Of a DNA stretch of 64,000 nucleotides, positions 46,101 to 57,289 are shown piece after piece. Where the stretch lies: NCBI GenBank assembly GCA_013420905.1, contig JAAXNY010000003.1, positions 62,001 to 126,000 on the forward strand, written 5' to 3'. This stretch comes from Collybia mongolica. Its lineage: Eukaryota > Basidiomycota > Agaricomycetes > Agaricales > Clitocybaceae. The translations under genes were made by a program, and so were the position numbers. Numbering within the stretch: position 1 is the first letter of the stretch; each line of letters opens with the position of its first letter. The notes beneath the pieces were generated by a model. That model was not told the origin of the DNA. It saw only the letters and a list, made by a program, of their open reading frames with translations, and searched no databases.

Positions 46101-49100
46101 CAAGTTCGAATTTGGAGGTGGAACTCTTAGAACCAGTTTTATTTAAAATAAATACAAGAGTGGTATGTTGACATACAAAGGAAACAAGAAATTACCAGCT
46201 TTCCGTCAGAGAAGAATCAACAGGGATGTCTGACGGCTTGTCATATACAAGCTCAACACTTTTTTCGATGTTGATGTGCATGGGTTGCAATTGTACGTTA
46301 TTACCAGATAACGCTGAACCCTACGGTTGCGTCAGACAGAACGGCGAAGTATCACAATAGGAGACGTACGGGGGGGTCCCGAAATTGGAACGTCCGGCGT
46401 TGTGAGGTGTGCATGTCGGACTGGGCTGGAAGCTCATGCGTTAATTGTGAACGACGAAGCTCATGACGAGTGTTCAATCTATTGTCGTTGGTATAAGTTA
46501 TTGTCATGTTGAGATCCCTGATTTATGACGAACGTTGCTAGGAGGGAGTTTGCATATACTACGCATACTACATTGAATGAGAGTGTCAAATAGATGTTAA
46601 GGTTTCTCACATTTTCCGATCACGAGATGCAGTCCCATAAAGATCAAATTGTTGGTCATGGTCAACCACTATAAAATCCTTCAGTGGCTGGGATAGATGT
46701 TATGTTACACCACTCACGCATATCATAGTCGCAATCGTTCCGGCGCTAAATCGAATAAGTCGGCTTTTACTCGCACGGACAAGAATTTAGACGCACCATG
46801 TCAATGATCCAATCTCGAAAGCGTACAAAATCAGGGCGTCGATGACATGGTGTAGACTAGAGGATGTCATTAGAAAACGTGCTTGGAAGATTAGGTAAAC
46901 GAACTTACGTTAAGGACTTTGCCCGGCTATTCTGAAGCAGGAAAGACAGAAAGATAGTAATAAGGATGTCGACCATTGATGAAAAGACCAATCCGAGTGA
47001 AAATAGCCACTGGTATGGAGAGTCAAACTGAATATAGCGCCAAAAAGAGAATGCGACAAACTCTGAACCTCAGTTGAAACATGGTAAAGCTATGCACGTG
47101 GATCCTAAGATAGGTGATATGGATGCGCAATTTGACAGAACGTGGAATAAACGCTACATTTCAGCACTCGTAGCTGTTACAAATGGGTATGGATGAGATA
47201 TTCCGGGTGGTTTCTAGAGGAACTCACCAAAAGCAGAGACTATTATCTGACCGTATCAGTGGATTTCGACTTATACAGGGAGAGGTTTTGCTCACACATT
47301 CGGCCGAGTGCAAGGAAAATCTGTGTCGATAAACATCACCATGGATGTAAAATTGCTGGAATGCTTGCTTACGAGGAGACCTGTCATATACCAATTCTTT
47401 TTACTGACTTTGAGAGTAAATATCGATCGGTCAGCAATATGTAAGGACGAAGGAAGCACAACTCACGCAGGTGTATCCGATAAGTGAAGAAACTTTCAAG
47501 AAATTAGAGGTGAGAAGCTCCACACAACACGGCTCTTACCATTGTGGGAGAAAAGTGAGAATGGCCTATCATACGAAAGTTTAGATGCATCCTCCGAAAG
47601 AGATTAACGGAACACACTGTGAATATTACTGTAAGCTAGTGGAGAGGTTAAGTTTTGAACCACGATGTGGGAGGTTGGTTCATACCGAAAGGCATCTGCA
47701 CGGTATATATGGTAAAATAAGCTTGAGAAATTTGGGTCCCGTACACTTACAAGGGAATCGTGTCAGCATTAGCAACGTCCCCGTAATGCGCTATGAGATA
47801 TTCCCACATCGCCGCCCAGGTAAGTCCGGTATGAACTAGATCAAGGCTCCTGCGCAAGTATTACGACCTGAAGGAAATAGGGCGAATGTTTACATACCAT
47901 ACGGTCAGAACCTACAATCCAAATTAAATGATGCAAGACGACAAAAACCGCGAACATACCAATGCTTTATGGAAGGGCAAATCCGACGGATAGAGTTTGA
48001 GGTAGACGACGGATTGTACTGTAACCATACCCGCAAGCCTGAGGATGCAATTGAGAAGGGACGTCCACTGTCGGAGCAGACGACAACATACGCAGCCGAG
48101 ATAAGCCCACCCAACAGCAGCGCGCCTTGAGTTCGTGGGACGTTGGTCATTGCTGTGGCCATACTTGGTGGTCAGCCGTCGAAAGTGGAGAAAGGAGATA
48201 CTTCCCAGGAACAAAACAATATGTGTTCGCGCTTTTATCGGTAAGTCGAATGGCGATTCCACATCTGTCATACCACTCATCTGAAACGCCGGAAAGGTGA
48301 ATAGAGTCGTGTGTGCCCATGCATCAGCGCTTCTCCTCAATGTTCTGGGGAAGCGGAAGCAGAAACCAGAAGAGGTTAATCATTTACACCGCTGTTAATT
48401 GAGTTCGACGTACTCAAGTGACATATGGAGTAAGTGTTTCGGGCGATTGGTTCCCTCGTTAATGCTCACTGTCGCTCCGGTGGTTCTACTCATCAGATTT
48501 CGTGAACATATGATAACGAAATAGTTTATTTTTAACTTACATTGTTTCTTACATTATCAACAGCGTAGAACCCTCTGCGGGGAGGCATTTATGCAGCCCT
48601 TCATTCGTCCGGTGCGCGCGAAGTTCTGGAATACAACCATGTCAGAGACCAATCCCTTGGAGCGGTACGTGGGGCATAGTGGGGCGACACAGTTTGAAAT
48701 AGATGTGGTGCGTGTCGACGTCGACGACCTCTCAAGGCCCGCGAATCAGATCAGAGGTTTATTTTCAGTGGTAGGTTCAGCTTTTTTGATATTTCAATGG
48801 TCCTCCCACCAAGGCAGTGACTGAGGTGCCGCATGGGGCAGTTCCAATAGGGTAAAAATGGGAAGATGGGGGATACGTGTGATAGTAAGGAAATCGTAGC
48901 GTCTACCACTAAAAGAAAGAACAATTTCGTGCGAAACACAATGGCTCGTCAGAGAAAGTTGATTTTAGAGACAACTCGTGACCATGCGCCTGACCATGTA
49001 CGATTTTTGAATAAGGCATATGATGCATTATGCATCGCGGGCGGAAGGTCATACCGCCAAGGACGCGAGCCAAGGGTGGACCTAGGCGAGCGATAAGCCG

Positions 49101-50340
49101 AGTTGATGAAGCTACGGATATATTTTCTGGCTGTTAGTCGTAGTTCACGAGAGAGATATAGACGAAGACTCACGTCAAATGGAGAAGCGTCTCCTGAATC
49201 AAGGCCTGAAACGGGAGAAAAAAAATATAGCACCTCTTGACTTCGTGTATATGTCCCAAAAGTTGGGAACTCACGATCACCATGCGTCGTAGGCGCTACC
49301 CTAAACATTGCTCAAGGGCTAAGTTAAGACATCATCCACCCCGGATGTGTTTGATGGTCCCGTGGCGCGTATTTTTGGATTCCCGTTGTCGCGTATAATG
49401 TTATACTGTGTCTGGATCTCGGTATCGTCACCTAAGCTCAGCGAGGTTTAGTGTCGTGCCTTGAGGTATTCGAGATGCACCGTCCTCAGACCGCCAGTCG
49501 ATTCAGTTTCAGGGCGTATATTTTTGCATACGATCATAGGTCTGACAGCGGTGTGAAGATTGGAGTGTGAACACGCCCGGCACGCTCGATGTACACGGGA
49601 AATCGGACGATCGTAAAGGTGTGTGTCTGGAGTCCTTAATGTCATTGTGTTTCAACATTATATTGAATCGGGGCGAGGTCTGGTGCTCACCGTGACTTGT
49701 GGTGATCCTAATGACATCACTTGGGTCGATACCTCGTCAGCTATCGTCAAAGCTTTATTTTTTCAGGCTTAGAGACGTAGCTGGGCCAGTGTTCCGCCGG
49801 AATATACCAGAAACCAAATGGTGAGACGGGCGCGCAACGAGCCAGAGTCCGTGGACCTTTCCAGAGCTTGAGCCTCGTCGAGAATTCCCCAACGCCATAC
49901 TCGCGGATCACCTTGTGCTATGGAGCATCTGAGCTTCAAAGAGATCTAGAGCAGTAGGTGGCGATGTTAGCGTGAGACCTTCAAAAGAAATATAAACCAC
50001 AGGGACTAAACAAGATAACAGTGATGTTTTTGAGCCCTATAAGTCAGTTCCCACTTAAAAACGATTCAAGGAGTAGATTAGCGAGTATAGTCTTCTGGTG
50101 AGCAAGGCTTGGTTATGATAAAGTGGCCGAGGGGAAGAAGTTGAAAAGGTTCATGTGGAGGAGAGAATCGAGGTTGAACGAAACGTGACAGGAGTATCAC
50201 GTGGTTCGATCAACGTGATCCGGCTGGACGCGGCGCGTCGCGTCATGACCACGCAAGGACAAGAACAAGAACAAACTCACGTACATACGACAAGTAATAT
50301 AGTCATATATCCAAGGTTTATTCTATTAGTTTGATAGAAA
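46101..50340 (-). other. Possible multi-intron minus-strand transcription unit(s), unrecognised
   Basis: On the minus strand, strong donor-like GTGAGT/GTAAGT sites occur near 50277, 49692, 49274, 49170, 47751, 47462, 47224 and 46907, each followed after 45-60 nt by CAG/TAG. Short open pieces lie between (for example DEVSTQVMSLGSPQVT near 49710 and FSLHSAEC near 47300). I could not assemble a convincing protein or recognise a domain. It may be a gene of many small exons (membrane-protein-like hydrophobic pieces occur near 48000-48200) or a decayed one. Confidence 0.25.
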
Positions 50341-51296
50341 CTCCTTGCTGAACGTATGTGGGGGGAAGCCAACATTTGAACGCACTGAGCGAAAACCATA
50401 TTTAGAGTACACAGCCACTCAATGCGTCATCGTCGAAGATTGCCGATCGACCGTTATATATCAGCTCTGCAAGAGACGATTCTCTTTCTCTCCTCCTTCA
50501 GCCCCCTTCCTCACAGGTATATGCTGTGAGGCGCTACCCTTGTATCAGCTCTTTCCTCTCCGAATAGACCTCCAACATCCCATACCCTGTGGCGGGCTGT
50601 GCGAGGCTGTGAGCAATCAATAATGCCGTCGGTCATTAGAAGACATCATAGGAAGGTGGAAGTTGATTTTTCCTGCAGGAGGCTCTCATTACATTCACCG
50701 TCTGTCATACCATCGGCTTGATCGGCTCTGACCTGATGCTCGGGGGGCTCGGACGAATTATTTGCGCCGCGAGCGCCCAAACTGCGCACCACGATATATA
50801 GCCCAAAAGTTATCTATACGTAGGCACAAAGTAGCTTTTGAGCTGTACAGCTGACGCCGTGTGCCATGGGACCTGGACGGCGGCTTCGGGGACGAGGATT
50901 TGGCTTATATAGCTCGGGTCATGTGACCGTGGCTATGGTAATTTGGCTCCCAACGGACGTACAAACAAAGTTTACCTCCCTCGTCAGACGTTTCCAACGA
51001 GCCTCGAGGCCCACTGTGACCATCTATTGGATTCACACACCATTGGTAGAACTTGCATTGTCTTCCAGTTGCGGCCAGGAACGACGGCTGAAAGAGGAAA
51101 CGGTTCCGTGGATTGCTATTGTCTTTTCCATGTGGTTGGCGGTATCCAAACAAAGCCAAACATCAAAAGCTATTGTCTGGCTGTTCATTGTCTGCAAGGC
51201 CCGCTTTGTCGACAAGACAAAAAGAAAGGATGGCGGGCCAATCTAGTGCACTTTCGCTTCTTGCCTTCCCCACTTTTCCTTCTTCCTCCCTTTACG
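50341..51296. other. Intergenic region upstream of the ABC transporter
   Basis: No gene is supported. The last 60 nt before the start codon are pyrimidine-rich (CTTCTTGCCTTCCCCACTTT), typical of basidiomycete core promoters. An open frame extends upstream of the chosen ATG to 50943 but lacks family-like content. Confidence 0.5.
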
Positions 51297-54200
51297 ATGC
51301 GCCGCAACTCCACTCTTGTGGTGGACACCTCGACGCCCAACGACCTCGTCTACGAACTTGAATTCTCTCCACGATCCTCAGTGTACTCCGATATCAAACA
51401 ATCTCCAGAATCATCACATGTATCAATCGAGAAACCTACCATCGAGCAGCCCCAATCTCCCCCCCTCTCCCCCTCCATCCGTCTGCTCTTCTCCCTCATC
51501 TCACGGCGTCACCTACTCTTCCTCGTCCTCCCGGCCATCATCTCATCACTTATCGCAGGTGGCATTGCCCCTTTCATGACCTTCGTCATTGGACAAGCAT
51601 TCGACGCTTTCGCAAAGTTCCCCCTCACGCCAAATCCCCCCCAAGAAGCCAAAGACAAACTCCTCCACAGCGTTGGTCTCGCCGCGCTCGAGTTGGTCGG
51701 GCTGGCCGTCGGTTCGCTTGCCCTCAGCAGTGTCACCTCTTGCCTCTGGATCTGGGCTGGTGAGCGGAACGTTATGGCATTGCGCAAGCGGGTCTACGCC
51801 GCTGTTACACAAAAGGACATGGTATGGTTTGATACAAAGATGGGCGCTGAAGGCGCTGTTCAGTCTACTGAGGAAGACCAAGGCCCTCTCGGTGCTGGTG
51901 GTCTTATGGCCAAATTCACAAGGTGCGTATCCTTTTTTCTGTGCTATTACGGCGTTCTCATTCCTGATGCAGAGAAACCGATGATGTTCGGATGGCGACG
52001 TCCTTAGCATCTGGCATGCTTATCCAGTATCTAACAACATGTATCACTTGCCTCATTCTCGCCTTCGTGCGCTCCTGGGCACTCACCCTTGTCATCCTAT
52101 CCGTCGTCCCCATCCTCATGCTCATACAAGGTTTTTCCCAAGGCTTCGCTGGGCCCCTTCTCGCCCATGAACGCTCCCAAACCGCCACCGCTGCTACCCT
52201 CGTCGACCGCGCTATCTCCGCCATCGCCACCGTCAAGGCATTCAACGCCCACACTCATGAACAAAATTCCGTTAACACTGTGCTTGACCGCCTCAGCCTC
52301 GCAGCCCGGCGGCTCAACACCGTTTGGGGCATCACCTCCAGCCTTGCCCAGTTCGTCATGATGGGCATGTTCGTGCAGGGCTTCTGGTTCGGTGCGAAGC
52401 TCGTGAAGGAGGGCAAGATCAGCGCAGGCGACGTCATGGCCGTGTTCTGGGCGTGCCTCATCGCAACGAGCAACCTCCAGATGTGCATCCCCCAGTTCAT
52501 CACCATCACCAAGGGCAAATACGCAATCGTTGCGCTCCTCACTCTCGTTGACACACACACCGAAACTGTCCCACTCATCCCGTTCACCCCCAACTCCCCG
52601 TCCGGGCAGTCAGTGATGTCGCGCAAGTCTCATGTTCCCAAACACCGTTCTACACAGCTCCGCAAGATCGTGCCTCGCAAGTGCGTCGGCGAGCTCGCCC
52701 TGCACGGCATCACCTTCGCATATCCCTCCCGCCCGACACTCCCCGTTCTCCAGGACGTCTCCCTCTACCTCCCCGCTGGCGAAACCACCTTCATCGTCGG
52801 TGCCTCCGGCTCCGGCAAGTCCACTGTTGCACAGCTTCTCCTGCGCATGTACGCGCCCCAGTCCGGCATGGTCCAGCTCGATGACCAAGATGTACGGTAC
52901 TTGGACGAGATATGGATGCGCGGCCACGTCGCCGGCGTTCAGCAAGGTGTTGTCATCTTCGAGGGTAGTGTCTTCGATAACGTCGCCGTTGGGTTGGCAG
53001 GAACAGGGAAGGATGCTACGAGAGAGGAGGTTATGGATGCGTGTAGGGCTGCCCTTATGCACGAGTTTGTCAGAGATCTTCCTGAAGGATACGAGACAAT
53101 GCTTGGCAACGGCGGTGCAGGACTCAGCGGTGGTCAGAAGCAGAGATTGGCCATCGCTCGAGCTAAGCTTAGGAATCCTACTGTTCTCATTCTCGGTAAG
53201 TTTCTCTACCCATTCCACTCTCTTCGTGGCCTAACCCTCCTTTGTTCACCAGACGAAGCCACCTCCGCACTGGACGCTACTTCGCGTATCTTGGTCTTTG
53301 AGGCCATCAAGCGCTGGCGTCAGAACAAGACCACCATCGTCATCACACACGACCTCTCCCAGATTAGCTCCGGCGACTTCGTCTACGTGCTTAAGAGTGG
53401 ACGTGTCATCGAGCAAGGATACCGCTACGACCTCGAGACCTCGGCTGGCGAGTTCCACGAGATGATGCTCACCCAACGTGCGACCGGTGGCTATCTCCCC
53501 GAGAAAGCCATCAACGACGAAGAGTACGCCCAAGTCGACGTCGAAAAGGTGCATGCACTCCTCGAGGACGACGAGGAGGAGCAGGTCGAGGTCGAGGTCC
53601 CGTTCAACCTTAAGCACCAGAGTCTCGCCCGCCCCACCCTCCGCCCCCTCACACTGGGCAACTGGATGTTCGATGTTGTGGCTGATCTCACCAAGAATGA
53701 GACGGGCGCCCCTGCCGCTGCTATGGTCGCAGCCCGCGAGCCTCACCGCATCAGCCGCTTTGTCCCCGCCGATACCTTCTCAGCTGAGATGCCCGATGCC
53801 CGCCCCCGCCGGCGCTCAAGCATCCACATTCCCTCTCTCTCTTCACCAACAGCGGCACACACCCTCGTCGGCCGGCGCTTCTCTCTTCAATTCACTCCCA
53901 CCTCCCCAACATTCTCGTCCTACAACTATAACGCGAGCTCGATGTCGATGCTCATGACGGACGACGAGGACTCGCAATTCGAGCAGGAGAAGTCTGCAGT
54001 ACAGCGTAGCGGGGCCTCGGCCACCACTCGCAGGGCACACACGCAGGCTCCCCGGGCACGGTGGGACGATGCTAAAATCGCTCCGCTCACCACTGTTAAG
54101 GTCGACTCCAAGACTCCGACTCCTGTCCAAACCAAGGAAGAAACAACGGAAGCCCGCCCGCAATTTTGGGCGCTCATGCGCGAAGTCTACCCCACCATCC

Positions 54201-56021
54201 CCTACAAACCTCTCTTCTTCCTCGGGCTCGCTGTCTGCCTCCTCAGCGGTGCCATGACGCCGATCTTCTCCTTCCTCCTCTCCCGCCTACTTTTTGAGGT
54301 CTCCATCGGCGCACAAAACACATCATTGATTAACAAGTACGGCGGTATCGTCCTCTCCGTCGCCGCGCTCGACGGGATCCTCATGGGTCTCAAATACTTC
54401 CTCATGGAGACGTCGGGCATGACTTGGGTCACGCGCATCCGCAAGCGCTGCTTCGCTCTCGTACTGGCGCAGGACAAGAAGTGGTTCGACAAGATGGAGA
54501 ACAGCCCCGTACGCCTTGTGCAGGTGCTCATCAAGGACGGCGACGACGCGAGGAACTTGATCGCTGTTGTCTTTGGACAGTGTGTCGTGGTCGTGGCGAT
54601 GCTCGGTGTTGGGCTCATCTGGGCCATGGTCCGCGGCTGGCAGCTCACCCTTGTCGGGTTCGCTATCGCCCCCGTCTTCGCTCTTACGATGGCCGTTCAG
54701 ACATCTTTGGTCGCCAAGTGTGAAGTGCGGAACAAGCGGGCTCGTGAAGAGGTTGCGAAGGGATATTACGATGTGAGTTTCTTCTTCGCTACGTTCTTGT
54801 GTGGATGGGTTACTAACTTTCAGTTGACAGGCTATCTCCAACATCCGTGGCATCCGTGCAATGGCCTTCGAGACCGTCTTCCAGAAGCAGTTCGACCAAG
54901 CCGCAGATAAGGCTCTCACTACCGGAGTACGAGGCGCTTTCGTAGAGGGCTGCACGTATGGCGTTGCCAGCGGCCTCATCTACTTGGCGGAAGCACTCCT
55001 CTTCTACGTTGGCGCTGTCTTGATCGCTCGCGGAACATATACATATCTTCAAATGGTGGAGGTCCTCAACCTCGTGGTCTTCACCGTCACTATCGGCTCT
55101 CAGCTCATGGCTTTCAGTATGTCGCTTTCCAATCGCTTTGGTTAACGTTTTTCCTAACGTCCTTGTTCTTCTCTAGCCCAAAAAATCGCAAAATCGGTGC
55201 AGGCAACCAGCGATTTCAACAAACTTCTCAAACTTTCTACTACCACTGACGAGTCCCGCGGTGTCCTCCGGCCAGAACTCATGGGACCCGTCGCCTTCAA
55301 CAATGTTTCTTTCTCTTACCCCGAACGCCCCGATGCCCCCGTACTCAAAGACATCAATCTCGAAGTCACCGATGGTGAATGCGTTGCCATCGTCGGTGCC
55401 TCCGGGTCCGGAAAATCCACCATCGTTGCCCTCCTCCAACGTCTCTACGAACCCGACTCCGGATCCATCACCATCGGCCTCAACGAGCTCCGCTCCACCG
55501 ACGTCCTCCACCTCCGCCACCACGTCTCCGTCGTCAGCCAAAACCCTAACCTCTTTGATGCAACGATCGCTGAGAACATCCGCTATGGAAACGTGGCTGT
55601 GTCGGAGGTTGATATCCGAAAGGCTGCCAAGGCCGCCCACGTCCACGAGTTCATTATGTCTTTGCCCCAAGGCTACGATACTCTCGTTGGCGAAAACGCC
55701 TCTTTGATATCGGGCGGACAGGCTCAACGGCTTCAGATCGCTAGGGCGCTCGCTCGGCCGTCGAAGATCCTGATTTTGGATGAGTGCACATCGGCATTGG
55801 ACCCGACGAACCAAGCTGCGGTTATGGAGACCATTCGAGAGGCCAAGGTCGGACGCACGACGGTCATGGTGACACACAAGCTCCCAGTGATGCAAATGTG
55901 TGACCGGATTCTGGTCGTGCACGAGGGTGTCATCGCTGAGCAGGGGACATATGATCAGCTCATGGAGCGCAAAGGCGTTTTCGCCAAACTCGCCAGCGGC
56001 GGCGAGTGGGTTGGCCAGTGA
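51297..56021 (+). CDS. STE6: Full-length ABC-B transporter, Ste6 (a-factor exporter)-like
   Basis: Five exons (51297-51922, 51973-53195, 53253-54772, 54831-55116, 55177-56021) add to exactly 1,500 codons with all junctions in phase. Order: TMD1 with membrane helices (residues ~60-400); NBD1 with Walker A GASGSGKST, signature LSGGQKQR, Walker B/D-loop VLILDEATSALD (split by intron 2) and H-loop VITHDL; a linker of ~250 residues with acidic and Ser/Thr-rich parts; TMD2; NBD2 with GASGSGKST, ISGGQAQR, ILILDECTSALD and VTHKL. Both ATP sites look complete. Half-pair layout and the long linker fit fungal Ste6, which exports the farnesylated mating pheromone across the plasma membrane; a general multidrug ABCB transporter is the alternative. 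The start is the ATG after a pyrimidine-rich leader, where the hydrophilic N-terminus begins. Confidence 0.85.
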
Positions 56022-56542
56022 GCTGCATCATATCTTCCATTCATTTATATTGTATTATTGCATTTAGCATCATTTATCACTCATTTACAGTACGTACTTT
56101 CGACATTCGATTAGTGTGCCCATCGATGGCACGGATCTACGACCTCATTACTATATCACACACTCATACACACATTTGTAGTTTAGACACGCATGCAACT
56201 GATACTTACGAACCCTTTGTATACCTCGTAGTAGAAAAAATGACAATTTTACCTTCAAAGACTTGGCTTGTGAACGCCTCGAAGCTCGTTTGAATCTCAT
56301 TACGAACTGTTGTTGATGCCTCATCAAACTTCTCTTGGCACCGACAACGTAAAATACTGACCCTCGTGTCTTCAGACTCATGTCAGATTCCCACTTGCCC
56401 CTTATTTCTCGCTTCTCGCTTCCCAGGCTCATGGCTACTTCACCATATTCTGTGCAACGGTGATCTGATAGCCACGCATGATAGCTTTTTAGCTTCCGAT
56501 ACGATCTCAGGCTGCTGACGGGCCAACCTCTTCCTCATTGCA
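56022..56542. other. Intergenic, 3' flank of the ABC transporter
   Basis: AT-richer sequence just after the stop (TATTGTATTATTGCATTTAG) suits a polyadenylation region. No coding sequence is supported. Confidence 0.5.
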
Positions 56543-57184
56543 ATGGCGCTGGCAGCCTCGCCATCGATGTTACTAAGGTCGGGGAAGCATTTGCTCGAGC
56601 ATAGTCCCACAATCATTGTTGCAGGTCCCAGCATTCCAGGAGGTACTTCACGAGTCCTTTCCGCTCATAAACGAGAATTTCCACTCGACGGGCAGAACCT
56701 GTCCACTATCTCCTATACCCAGTATCGCGGCACAGGCGTTCCACTTTTGGAGCTGGGAGAACCCGGAGACCTGTTTATTGATTTGAGTCCCAATACATAT
56801 CGAGCTTTTGTGAGATATAGGTCCTGGCGAGAATGGCCCGGGATACACGAGGACACGGACATGTCAGAAGATCCTCTCGTCACTCCGTACACACACCCGA
56901 AAGACCCAACCAGGATCATCTGGTGCACACAAACCGACGTCGTATGGTATAAAATTACCTCAGTCAGACTTTGGAAGATGCGCCTGTTCTCTTCCGAGTG
57001 TTACCTTGGCGTTACATTCATTTCAGCTCATGACCTAATACGGCGATCATCCATACCCTGCGAAAACGAAAATGAGAATCGTTTGTTGATGGACACCAGT
57101 GGACGTGAGCCGAAGAGGCGGAGAGCGGAGAGGCCGCCTGTGCCAGACGCTAGAGATGAATTACATGGTGGGTCTGCATTATAA
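56543..57184 (+). CDS. Single-domain protein of an unknown basidiomycete family (YTQYRG domain)
   Basis: An intronless frame of 213 codons starting MALAASPSMLLRSGKH. Residues ~55-170 form a domain with ISYTQYRGTGVPLLELGEPG, DLFIDLSPNTYRAFVRY, a W-rich stretch (SWREWPGIHED), HPKDPTRIIWCTQTDVVWY and a closing FISAHDLIRRS. Two more copies of this domain are in the next gene, 106 bp downstream in the same orientation. The C-terminus is basic (REPKRRRAERP), possibly a nuclear localisation signal. I do not know the family; tryptophan spacing suggests a small beta-rich fold. It probably arose by local duplication with its neighbour. Confidence 0.65.
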   Translation: MALAASPSMLLRSGKHLLEHSPTIIVAGPSIPGGTSRVLSAHKREFPLDGQNLSTISYTQYRGTGVPLLELGEPGDLFIDLSPNTYRAFVRYRSWREWPGIHEDTDMSEDPLVTPYTHPKDPTRIIWCTQTDVVWYKITSVRLWKMRLFSSECYLGVTFISAHDLIRRSSIPCENENENRLLMDTSGREPKRRRAERPPVPDARDELHGGSAL

Positions 57185-57289
57185 TATCGTTCCGTGTTCG
57201 TTCTTTGATACCTTAGGGGTAATGCCGTAGTACATTTTGACCCAACTCTAGGCCGTGATGCAAATTCTTCAACCACGCTTAAACGTTCC

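Noticed and set aside
50943..51296. N-terminal extension of the ABC transporter from an upstream ATG at 50943
   Set aside because: The added ~118 residues show no transporter-like content and run through a pyrimidine-rich promoter-like stretch; the ATG at 51297 is the better start.
51509..55922. Several long minus-strand frames opposite the ABC transporter
   Set aside because: They are shadows of a GC-rich coding sequence; the plus-strand reading contains complete ABC motifs.
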